This document shows, piece after piece, positions 24,401 through 32,152 of a DNA stretch of 58,800 nucleotides. The notes below the pieces were generated by a model that saw nothing but the letters and a program-made list of their open reading frames with translations, did no database searches and was not told where the DNA came from. Each line of letters begins with the position of its first letter. The first letter of the stretch is position 1. Source of the DNA: an uncultured Bacteroidota bacterium (GTDB lineage Bacteria > Bacteroidota > Bacteroidia > Chitinophagales > Chitinophagaceae). The DNA lies in contig CALEZD010000036.1 in assembly GCA_937928385.1 (NCBI GenBank), positions 1-58,800 on the forward strand, given 5' to 3'. Made by a program: the position numbers and the translations under genes.

Positions 24401-24440
24401 AAACCATTGTTTTAAACTGATTTATACAATAATTTTTAAC

Positions 24441-27400
24441 ATGATAAGAAAAGTATTTTCATTGTTACCTGTTGTGCTGATGATGTTTGGCGCTGTTCAT
24501 GCACAGACCGTTCAACACCCTTGTGCTACAACGGAAGCCAACGAATCTTACAAGCAATCTTTCCCTGAAATTGCGATGTACGAAGAGCAGTTGAGGGCTT
24601 TTATCGAGGAAGGTATGCAGGCGATGCGATTGGACAGGGCCAGAGGCAAGGGCACAGCATTTGGTGAAAATGACACTTTGCACATACCGGTAGTGGTGCA
24701 TGTAGTGCACGATTATGGCAATGTTGACTATGTGGCTGACGATGACATATACCAACTGCTCGACCAGATTAACGAGGTGTTTATGAAAAGGAACTCTGAC
24801 ACTAATGAAGTGATCACTCCTTTTAAGAAATACATCGGTAATCCTAAGGTTATGTTTCACCTGGCTACCAAAGACCCTCAGGGCCGTCCTACCAAGGGCA
24901 TTACCCACCGCAGGTCTTACCTGACTGCAGGCGGAGACGACCAGGCTAAATTTGACCAGTGGGATCCTGCATCTTATCTCAACATCTGGACTATCAGGGC
25001 AATAGGCAGGGGTATAGCTAACGGTGTGGTGGCTGCTTATGCGGTTTTCCCCAGTTCAGCAGCGTCATTCCCATATACAGATGGTATTATTACCAGTGCG
25101 GGTAGCATGTTGAGTAACAAAACAATCCCGCATGAAATAGGGCATATTCTTAACTTGTTTCACACATGGGGTAATATTGCAGTTGCCACCAACTGTACGG
25201 GCGATGACGAAGTAGACGATACACCGCCTACTACAGGTCACTTTGGTAATGGCGACCCTTTTGGTAGTACTGCTAGCGGTAGTTGTAACGCAGCCAGCCT
25301 GTACGATACATCTTGTACCAACAACGTAAACACACTCGCTAAAATACTGCTCGATTCTACCTTGAATATTGCAGTGGATAATTCAGTAAAAGGATTTGAC
25401 TACATACCCAGGACGAATATGACCCTGGAATCTATCAAGATATATCCTTCCACCATTGGTTCAGAGTTTGAGATTACCAATTATAAGAGTAATTCCAGCG
25501 GTAACTTCAGTGTACTGCATGTGTACAATACCAAGACAGGCAGCGTAGGTATGCCTGCATTAGGCTCGTCTTTTGCAGTATCTAATATTGACAGCCCACT
25601 TAAGAGGTCCGGTATTACTTTCCAGACACAGAAGTACATCTGGATAGATTCATTTAGTATTTACCCGACCACTATCGGCGATACTTTTGTTATCACTTTG
25701 CGCAAATTCAATAACACGCTTGTAAAATCTTATACAGGAGTTACCAATACAAATACAGGTGCGCAGGTAGTACCATTCAGCGCGTTTATTGAAAATAACA
25801 ATGCCCAGGGCGCATACAGGTTGCAGATAGAACGCAACCCCGGCCTGAAGGCTGACAGCCTGACCAAGGCTACACTCGACAGCATCATGCATACCGGTAA
25901 CAATCAGCTGAAAGCTTACAGGGCGCTTGATGGTGTTATCACATTCAACGACTTTGTGGATACAACCGGCCGGGATACACTGAATAACCCCGGTTCATAT
26001 AAGGCCCGTTACAACTTCTTCTACAACTGGTCTGTAAGGTATGATGCCCTGACAATAACCGATTCGGGTGCGCAGGTTGTACCCCTTGGTTTCAAAGTAA
26101 TACCTGACACTACTTACAGGCTTACACTTACAAAAAACCCCGGCGTTTACAATGATGCAGTAGGTGCTGCACCTTATGTAAGGAACATCCCTTGCATAAT
26201 CAATATATTTAATGACACAACTAATGGCCGTTATGACCTGTTGTACGATTTACGTATCAGGTACGGTTATATCAAAAACTGTATAGACTACCCTGATACT
26301 GTAAATACACAGAATATCATGGACTATGCTAACTGCCCCAAAATGTTCACACATTTGCAGGTGGACCGTATGCGTGCAACACTTGCCAGCAAAATTGGTA
26401 ACAGGAACAGCCTGGTGAGTGATACTACCCACCTGAGGACAGGACTGATTGATTACCTTGGCGGCCCTTATGGTAAGAGGTTAGATTTGAAACCCGTACC
26501 TGATATATCAGTAGAGCAAAGCGCCAGCGCTGAGCGTGCATATTTCCTTTGCGCAGGTACAGAGTTCCAGATGAGGCAGCGCAGCTGGAGGGATACTATT
26601 ACAGCGGTAGAGTGGTCATTTACAAACAACGCTACTGCCCCGACAATTGCAGCCACTTCGCCCGTAGCACTGAATTCAAACATTAAGAATACATTCAATC
26701 AGCCTGGTTGGGTAAGCGTAACACTGAAAGCTATAGGCAATAATTCAGGTGACAGCACCCATACCTTTGATTCAGTAGTTTACGTGGCAGATGGCAATGC
26801 GACTATCAACCCGCTGAATGGTTATTTTATGGATTTTGAGAAGGACGATGCTAACAATCCTCGTGAGAAGTACCCAATCTTCAACCACTATAAGAATGAC
26901 TTCAGGTGGACGATGATGGATAATGTTGGTTTTACCGGTAGTGGCTGTATATCATACAGGGGCTACGACACGCGTGTAACGCCTAACGCATACAATGGTA
27001 CACCTAAAGGTGATATCGATGACTTCTTTACCCCTGCATTCGACCTGAGTGGTATGACAGGTACAGATTGCAGGCTGAATTTTATGTCTTCGGGTGCTAC
27101 ACGTACAGCTGATAACAGGCTGATGCGCGATACCCTGCAAATACACTTCTCTTTGGATTGTGGTAAAACATGGGTATTACTCAAGAATATTGGTAAGGCG
27201 GATCTCGCTAACAAAGGGCTGGTTACTATAGAGTATTCACCCCTATACAATGGCGACTGGAAATTGCAGAGCATTGATATACCACAGGGTGCAAGGCAGA
27301 GTAAAGTATTCTTCCGTTTCCGTTTCAGGCCAAGCGCTGATGATGTAAGCAATACACTGGCAGCAGCTAGGACACTGCCCGGCACAGGTAACCACTTCTA

Positions 27401-27713
27401 CATCGACCGCATCAATATTAGCCCGTGGCCGCAAGGCGTTAACACGCTGCTGACAGATGACAGGAATATAGCACTGGCGCCCAACCCGACAACGGGTAGC
27501 TCTCAGCTGGTAATCAAATCTTCGTCACAGGAAACTGCGCAGATAATGGTTACTGATGTGACAGGTAAAGTGGTATATACTATCCAGCACAAACTGAATG
27601 GCAACATCAATACCATAGAGATACCTGCACAGGCTATCAAAGTGAAAGGTGTATACATGATACATGTTCAGGCAGGTAGTGAGCACTATACTGAGAAACT
27701 GGTATCTTACTAA
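24441..27713 (+). CDS. Secreted M43-type (pappalysin-like) metalloprotease with split catalytic domain and T9SS sorting domain
   Basis: This is a 1090-residue exported zinc protease. Residues 1-22 are the signal peptide. Residues about 80-295 are the first half of an M43 metzincin domain ('HIPVVVHVVHD' and zinc motif 'HEIGHILNLFHTWG' with His231, Glu232, His235 and His241). The expected downstream pieces are present ('DDTPPTTG'). However, the Met-turn 'NIMDYANCPKMFTHLQ' appears only at about 625-640. The intervening region (about 296-610) holds repeated beta-rich modules ('IKIYPSTIG', 'FSIYPTTIGDTF' and two 'GAQVVP...YRL...NPG' endings). The rest contains a PKD-like stretch and a MAM-like region, then a type A sorting domain starting 'APNPTTGSSQLV'. 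The Gly usual in HExxHxxGxxH is Asn here. Confidence 0.9.
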   Translation: MIRKVFSLLPVVLMMFGAVHAQTVQHPCATTEANESYKQSFPEIAMYEEQLRAFIEEGMQAMRLDRARGKGTAFGENDTLHIPVVVHVVHDYGNVDYVADDDIYQLLDQINEVFMKRNSDTNEVITPFKKYIGNPKVMFHLATKDPQGRPTKGITHRRSYLTAGGDDQAKFDQWDPASYLNIWTIRAIGRGIANGVVAAYAVFPSSAASFPYTDGIITSAGSMLSNKTIPHEIGHILNLFHTWGNIAVATNCTGDDEVDDTPPTTGHFGNGDPFGSTASGSCNAASLYDTSCTNNVNTLAKILLDSTLNIAVDNSVKGFDYIPRTNMTLESIKIYPSTIGSEFEITNYKSNSSGNFSVLHVYNTKTGSVGMPALGSSFAVSNIDSPLKRSGITFQTQKYIWIDSFSIYPTTIGDTFVITLRKFNNTLVKSYTGVTNTNTGAQVVPFSAFIENNNAQGAYRLQIERNPGLKADSLTKATLDSIMHTGNNQLKAYRALDGVITFNDFVDTTGRDTLNNPGSYKARYNFFYNWSVRYDALTITDSGAQVVPLGFKVIPDTTYRLTLTKNPGVYNDAVGAAPYVRNIPCIINIFNDTTNGRYDLLYDLRIRYGYIKNCIDYPDTVNTQNIMDYANCPKMFTHLQVDRMRATLASKIGNRNSLVSDTTHLRTGLIDYLGGPYGKRLDLKPVPDISVEQSASAERAYFLCAGTEFQMRQRSWRDTITAVEWSFTNNATAPTIAATSPVALNSNIKNTFNQPGWVSVTLKAIGNNSGDSTHTFDSVVYVADGNATINPLNGYFMDFEKDDANNPREKYPIFNHYKNDFRWTMMDNVGFTGSGCISYRGYDTRVTPNAYNGTPKGDIDDFFTPAFDLSGMTGTDCRLNFMSSGATRTADNRLMRDTLQIHFSLDCGKTWVLLKNIGKADLANKGLVTIEYSPLYNGDWKLQSIDIPQGARQSKVFFRFRFRPSADDVSNTLAAARTLPGTGNHFYIDRINISPWPQGVNTLLTDDRNIALAPNPTTGSSQLVIKSSSQETAQIMVTDVTGKVVYTIQHKLNGNINTIEIPAQAIKVKGVYMIHVQAGSEHYTEKLVSY

Positions 27714-27734
27714 AAATGATAATCGTTTAGAATA

Positions 27735-27767
27735 AAGAAAGCCGGGCTATCATAGCCCGGCTTTCTT
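27735..27767. terminator. Bidirectional terminator between convergent genes
   Basis: The 13-base arms (27735-27747 and 27755-27767, core AAAGCCGGGC/GCCCGGCTTT) have loop TATCATA. A/T-rich flanks allow use from both directions. Confidence 0.92.
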
Positions 27768-27774
27768 ATGTCTG

Positions 27775-28206
27775 TTATTGCCTGGTAAAATGTAGTTGTT
27801 CATTCCTGTCCGGGTTGTCATCTTTCAGTTTGATTTGTGTGTCGGTTTTCGATTCAATTACCCAGTCGTCATTCAACTCAACCAGCTTGTCATCTGTAGT
27901 ATTAAGTGTTATTACCAATCTTGGCATACCATCATCTGTTAGTTCGCTCCAGGTGCCTGTAGTTGTAACAGCACTGCGGGTGGCGCTTAGGGTCTTATCA
28001 TCGTTGAACTCGAAGGTATAGCCGCTGTAGTCTGAAGTTTCATCTTTGTCATTGTCATAGAAGTAACTGACAGTCCACTTGCCGGCTGTGACAATACCAG
28101 ATACGGAGCTACTGTTGTCGCCCGGTGTAACGTTTGTGTTTGTTTTGTTCTGGCAGCCCATAGCCAATAAAGCCAGCAGGGCAGGTGCCATTAGTATTCT
28201 TTTCAT
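27775..28206 (-). CDS. Lipocalin-like lipoprotein
   Basis: This is a 143-residue protein with lipoprotein signal 'LLALLAMGC' and a Thr/Asn/Gly/Ser linker. A beta-rich domain follows, beginning 'GKWTVSYFYDNDKDET' and ending 'EQLHFTRQ'. The repeated 'F.F..D.TL.A......GTW' and 'I...T...I.L' spacing is that of small Bacteroidota lipocalin-like domains, here assigned by pattern only. It may bind a small hydrophobic ligand, but no ligand is suggested. It is convergent with the M43 protease gene and shares its terminator. Confidence 0.75.
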   Translation of the reverse strand: MKRILMAPALLALLAMGCQNKTNTNVTPGDNSSSVSGIVTAGKWTVSYFYDNDKDETSDYSGYTFEFNDDKTLSATRSAVTTTGTWSELTDDGMPRLVITLNTTDDKLVELNDDWVIESKTDTQIKLKDDNPDRNEQLHFTRQ

Positions 28207-28309
28207 AACCTTATTGTTTTTACAAATGTATTAATGGCAACCCATGTGAAGTAAAGTATGTGGATGATACGGGAATTTTATGGGCTTAAATAAGAAATAG
28301 CAGGGATAA

Positions 28310-28924
28310 TCAATGTTCCACGGTACCTGCGTAGTTCATTTCTCCCGCCCTGACTGATACAGACATACGGTTCTCAGGTGGGGGGATGGGGCAGGAGTAG
28401 CCTGAAGCATAGGCGCACCAGGGATTGTAGCACTTATTGAAATCCAACTCAATCATTCCATCTATGATATCCTTTGATGAGAGGTCGAGATAGCGACCGC
28501 CGCCATAGGTTTCTGTATAGGTAGTGCCATCGGTGAAAGGGACAAAGAGGTGGTCCTGATATTTCGGGTCTTCCATCAATTTCAGGCTTTGAAATACCTT
28601 GAGCTTAACTGCTGTGTCGTTGATATTGAAGGTAAGCCAACCATACTGCCTGTACTTTTTGTTTTTGCCCGAAACTGTAGGCATATCAAAAGGCTCCGCT
28701 TCGGGTGTGGGCGTTACTTTAGCCTTCACCTTGTAATGCTCATCGGGCGGGTAAAACCTGAGGTTAGCTGTATCCTTTGCTGTAAGCGGGCTGCGTTGGT
28801 CCTCCAGGAATTCCTGTTTGTAATGCCGGCGGTGTTCTGCTATTTGCTGTATATACGTTTTGGACTGCCCAAAGGCACAGATGCCATGCAGCATGAGCAG
28901 AAGATATAGAGCCAAGCCTTTCAT
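28310..28924 (-). CDS. DUF1684 domain-containing exported protein
   Basis: This is a 204-residue protein with signal peptide 'LALYLLLMLHGICAFGQ' and a DUF1684 domain. The conserved block 'FVPFTDGTTYTETYGGGRYL' followed by 'LDFNKCYNPWCAYASGYSCP' and 'PPPENRMSVSVRAGE' is diagnostic. The conserved Cys, Glu and Tyr residues suggest a binding or enzymatic site, but no activity is known. The ATG at 28924 overlaps the lysS stop by one base, so it is translated from the lysS transcript. Confidence 0.92.
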   Translation of the reverse strand: MKGLALYLLLMLHGICAFGQSKTYIQQIAEHRRHYKQEFLEDQRSPLTAKDTANLRFYPPDEHYKVKAKVTPTPEAEPFDMPTVSGKNKKYRQYGWLTFNINDTAVKLKVFQSLKLMEDPKYQDHLFVPFTDGTTYTETYGGGRYLDLSSKDIIDGMIELDFNKCYNPWCAYASGYSCPIPPPENRMSVSVRAGEMNYAGTVEH

Positions 28925-30444
28925 CAATCCTCCGTTTTCTCAGGCCTCATTTGCGGGAAGAGCAGCACATCCTGTATAGATACATTGCCAGTCAGCAGCA
29001 TGGCCAGCCTGTCTATACCAAAGCCGATACCTGCCGTGGGTGGCATACCATATTCCAGCGCGCGCAGGAAGTCGTAGTCGATATACATAGCCTCTTCGTC
29101 ACCACGCTCCATCAGTTTTACCTGGTCTTCAAAGCGTTCGCGCTGGTCTATGGGGTCGTTCAGCTCAGTATAGGCGTTGGCTATCTCCTTACCGTTTACC
29201 AGTAGCTCGAACCTTTCTACCAGTCCTTGCTTTTCACGGTGCTTCTTGGTCAGTGGGCTCATATCTATCGGGTAGTCGGTAATGAAAGTGGGCTGTATAT
29301 AATGATGCTCACACTTTTCACCAAAGAGTTCGTCTATCAGCTTGCCGCGACCCATTGAGGGGTCTACATCTACTTTGAATTGCCTGCACACACCGCGTAT
29401 CTCTTCTTCGTTCATATTGCTGATGTCGATGCCCGTATGCTCTTTGATAGCATCGTATATGCTGATGCGCTTGTAAGGCGCTTTAAAATCTATTTCTTTA
29501 CCATCGATGGTGGTTATGCTGCTGCCGTTGGTGGCTATAGCTGTGTATTCCAGCATCTGCTCGGTGGTTTCCATCATCCACAGGTAGTCTTTGTACGCCA
29601 CGTAAAACTCGAGTACGGTAAACTCAGGATTGTGCGTACGGTCCATACCCTCGTTGCGGAAGTTGCGGCTGAATTCATACACCCAGTCGAAACCGCCCAC
29701 TATCAGGCGTTTCAGGTATAGCTCGTTGGCTATACGCAGGTACAGGGGCATATCCAGCGCATTGTGGTGCGTAGTAAATGGCTTGGCTGCTGCCCCGCCG
29801 GGTATGCCCTGCAATACAGGGGTGTCCACTTCCAGGGCCCCGCGCTCATTCAGGAAATCACGAATGGCGTTTTTCATCTTCGTGATTTTCACAAAGGTGT
29901 CGCGAACATTGGGGTTTACTATCAGGTCGGCATAGCGCTGGCGGTATTTGAATTCCAGGTCGGTAACAGCATCATATACCTCGCCGTCCTTTTCCTTTAC
30001 TATAGGCAAGGGGCGCAGGGCTTTGGTCAGCAGGGTAAATTCTGTAGCATGGATAGAGGTTTCACCCGTTTTGGTAGTGAATACATAGCCTTTTACCCCT
30101 ATGATATCGCCGATGTCCATCAGCTTTTTCCAGACTGTATCGTACATGGTTTTGTCTTCGCCGGGGCAAATATCGTCTCTGCGGATGTACACCTGTATGC
30201 GTCCCGTGCTGTCCTGCAATACGGCAAAGTTAGCCTTGCCCATATCACGCACACTCATGATCCTGCCTGCAACAGTTACAGCTTTATAGTCTTCCCCGTT
30301 TTCACCATTGTAACCTTCTTTTATCTGCATAGCAGTATGGGTAACCGGGTACAAGGGCGCAGGGTAGGGGTCGATGCCCAGGTTGTGCAGTTCCTGCAAT
30401 TTTTCCCTTCTTACTACTTCCTGTTCGCTAAGTGTGGCGTGCAT
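28924..30444 (-). CDS. lysS: Lysyl-tRNA synthetase (class II)
   Basis: This 506-residue class II aminoacyl-tRNA synthetase charges tRNA-Lys. An N-terminal OB-fold anticodon-binding domain ('VTVAGRIMSVRDMGKANFAVL') precedes the catalytic core. Motif 2 ('RNFRNEGMDRTHNPEFTVLEFY') and motif 3 ('GIGFGIDRLAMLL') are intact. Length and motifs are standard for the bacterial enzyme. Upstream lies a gene-free stretch of about 550 bp, and a DUF1684 gene is coupled downstream. Confidence 0.97.
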   Translation of the reverse strand: MHATLSEQEVVRREKLQELHNLGIDPYPAPLYPVTHTAMQIKEGYNGENGEDYKAVTVAGRIMSVRDMGKANFAVLQDSTGRIQVYIRRDDICPGEDKTMYDTVWKKLMDIGDIIGVKGYVFTTKTGETSIHATEFTLLTKALRPLPIVKEKDGEVYDAVTDLEFKYRQRYADLIVNPNVRDTFVKITKMKNAIRDFLNERGALEVDTPVLQGIPGGAAAKPFTTHHNALDMPLYLRIANELYLKRLIVGGFDWVYEFSRNFRNEGMDRTHNPEFTVLEFYVAYKDYLWMMETTEQMLEYTAIATNGSSITTIDGKEIDFKAPYKRISIYDAIKEHTGIDISNMNEEEIRGVCRQFKVDVDPSMGRGKLIDELFGEKCEHHYIQPTFITDYPIDMSPLTKKHREKQGLVERFELLVNGKEIANAYTELNDPIDQRERFEDQVKLMERGDEEAMYIDYDFLRALEYGMPPTAGIGFGIDRLAMLLTGNVSIQDVLLFPQMRPEKTED

Positions 30445-30484
30445 GTATTGTTAAATATTGCTAATTGTTAGATTGAAATGTTTG

Positions 30485-30492
30485 CAAAAATA
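30485..30492 (-). promoter_or_regulatory. -7 box of lysS
   Basis: The minus strand reads TATTTTTG, 40 bases before the lysS ATG. Confidence 0.5.
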
Positions 30493-30950
30493 ATAAGATA
30501 AGAGTCAACTGCCTAATTGAGGTTTTCCCCTGAGCCTCCTGAGGCGGAGCGCACCAACCGCACACAGCCTTTATAGTTCTGTTATACTCGATTTGTGTAT
30601 TCAATGTTTGTTGTTTTTTGTTCCCAAATGATGCCAGAATATTGGTTTTTACATTTTTAGCCCTGTTTTGGAGATAAGTAATTGATTATCAACATTTCGT
30701 TTTGTTCCAAATGTGCGGAATTGTTCCATGTATGGAACAAAACAGGAACGGCGTAATGTGTTCGTGAGGTTGTTGTGCCGGGGGATGTGTTTACAGGTAT
30801 GTCAAAGAACTATGGTACCGGGTTGCTTTGCAAAAACGATAAGTTATACAAATATACGTAAAATTGTTGTTATAAACTAATGCAAATATGTATATTCTGC
30901 GTGAGGCCCGGGAGTCCCTGTCGGGAGACTCCTGCGGGAAGGGGAATAAA
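30493..30950. other. Gene-free region between lysS and the DksA-like gene, with repeated TTGTTCC boxes
   Basis: No gene is supported here. The stretch contains three TTTGTTCC/TTGTTCC words (30617-30624, 30701-30708 and 30721-30727), the last being part of a perfect inverted repeat. There is a short GCCTC/GAGGC palindrome near 30534-30545 and a hairpin GGAGTC/GACTCC at 30911-30932. Confidence 0.6.
30721..30740. repeat. Perfect inverted repeat, operator-like
   Basis: TTGTTCCAT (30721-30729) and ATGGAACAA (30732-30740) are separated by two bases. The symmetry fits a dimeric regulator site. It has no T-run, so it is not a terminator. Confidence 0.7.
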
Positions 30951-30976
30951 AAAGAGGCGCTGGTTGGCGCCTCTTT
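30951..30976 (-). terminator. Terminator of the ileS/DksA-like operon
   Basis: AAAGAGGCGC (30951-30960) and GCGCCTCTTT (30967-30976) have a six-base loop; on the minus strand TTTATT follows. Confidence 0.9.
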
Positions 30977-30997
30977 CGTAATGTATATCCTGTTGCC

Positions 30998-32146
30998 TTA
31001 TTTAGAAGACATCATCTTTTTTGCTTCGATGCTGAGCGTAGCGTGGGGTACTGCGCGCAGGCGGGCTTTGTCTATCAGCTTGCCTGTAACACGGCAGATA
31101 CCGTAAGTTTTATTTTCTATACGCATCATCGCCTTTTCCAGGTGGTTGATGAACTGTATCTGGCGGCTGGCCAATTGTGCCAGTTGCTCGCGCTCCATAG
31201 CGCCGCTGCCATCTTCCATGTTCATATAGCGGTTCTCTGTATCTTCAGTACCGGCCTCATCCTTGCGGGTTATCAATCCCTGCAGGTAGCCCAGTTCTTT
31301 ACGTGCTGCTTCCAGGCGGCCTGTTATCAGCACCCTGAACTCGTGCAGTTCTTCATCGCTGTAGCGATATACGGGGCCTTGTTGTTCGATGGGGGTGTCC
31401 AGTATAGAGCGTGTAAACTCCGGCTGGTAACTAATCATAGTTTTCCCGGCTTTCTCAGCTTGTTTGGATTTGTTTTCCAGGCGGCGGTGTGCCACTATTA
31501 CCTGTTGTTTGTTTTCGTCGCGTGCGTTGCGCCTTGTAGGCCTGGGTTTTTCAGTAGGTATAGGCGCAGCTTTTGCCGTTCTTGCTGCTGCGGCTTTTGC
31601 AGTTGCAGCCTTCTTGGCAGCAGCTGTTTTCGCAGCGGTTACTTTTTTAGCCGGCGCTGCTGCTTTTGCAGGCGCTTTAGGGGCTACGGTTTCTTTCTTA
31701 GCAGGTGCCGCTTTCTTGGCAACTGCTTTTTTAGCAGGCTCGGCCTTTTTAGCCGGAGCTTTTTTAGCGGGCGCTGCGGCTTTCGCAGTACTCTTCTTCG
31801 TCTCTTTTTTCACGTTTGTTGCCTTAGTTTTAGTTGTGACCGATTTTTTATCCGGCGCAACCTTCTTAGCAGCTACTTTTTTTGCGGGTGCCGCTTTTTT
31901 TGCGACAGCCTTTTTAGGAGTAGATTTTTTGGAAGGCGCTACCTTTTTCACTGCGGCTTTCTTTGCGGGCGCCGCTTTCTTTGTTACATTCTTTTTGGCC
32001 GCTTTTGCAGGAGCAGCTTTTTTCGCAGGTGTAGCCTTCTTAGCAGTCTTTTTAGGTGCCACATTTTTAGGGGCTTTGACAGTCTTTTTTGCCGGTGCGG
32101 CCTTTTTGGCCGGCCCTTTGGATGCAGTTTTCTTTTTTGTGGCCAT
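30998..32146 (-). CDS. Histone H1-like Lys/Ala/Pro tail fused to a degenerate DksA/TraR domain
   Basis: This is a 382-residue protein in two parts. Residues 1 to about 200 consist almost only of Lys, Ala, Pro, Thr and Val in repeated 'KKAAPAKK'-type units, like the C-terminal tail of eukaryotic histone H1 and bacterial AKP-rich DNA-binding proteins. Residues about 240-382 are a DksA/TraR-type coiled coil and C-terminal finger. Only Cys351 remains of the four zinc ligands: the motif reads 'YGICRVTGKLIDKARLRAVP', with Thr354, Ser372 and Ala375 at the other positions. DNA or nucleoid binding through the tail, with RNA-polymerase contact by the coiled coil, is an inference. It lies six bases after ileS. 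Confidence 0.88.
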   Translation of the reverse strand: MATKKKTASKGPAKKAAPAKKTVKAPKNVAPKKTAKKATPAKKAAPAKAAKKNVTKKAAPAKKAAVKKVAPSKKSTPKKAVAKKAAPAKKVAAKKVAPDKKSVTTKTKATNVKKETKKSTAKAAAPAKKAPAKKAEPAKKAVAKKAAPAKKETVAPKAPAKAAAPAKKVTAAKTAAAKKAATAKAAAARTAKAAPIPTEKPRPTRRNARDENKQQVIVAHRRLENKSKQAEKAGKTMISYQPEFTRSILDTPIEQQGPVYRYSDEELHEFRVLITGRLEAARKELGYLQGLITRKDEAGTEDTENRYMNMEDGSGAMEREQLAQLASRQIQFINHLEKAMMRIENKTYGICRVTGKLIDKARLRAVPHATLSIEAKKMMSSK

Positions 32147-32152
32147 AATTTT

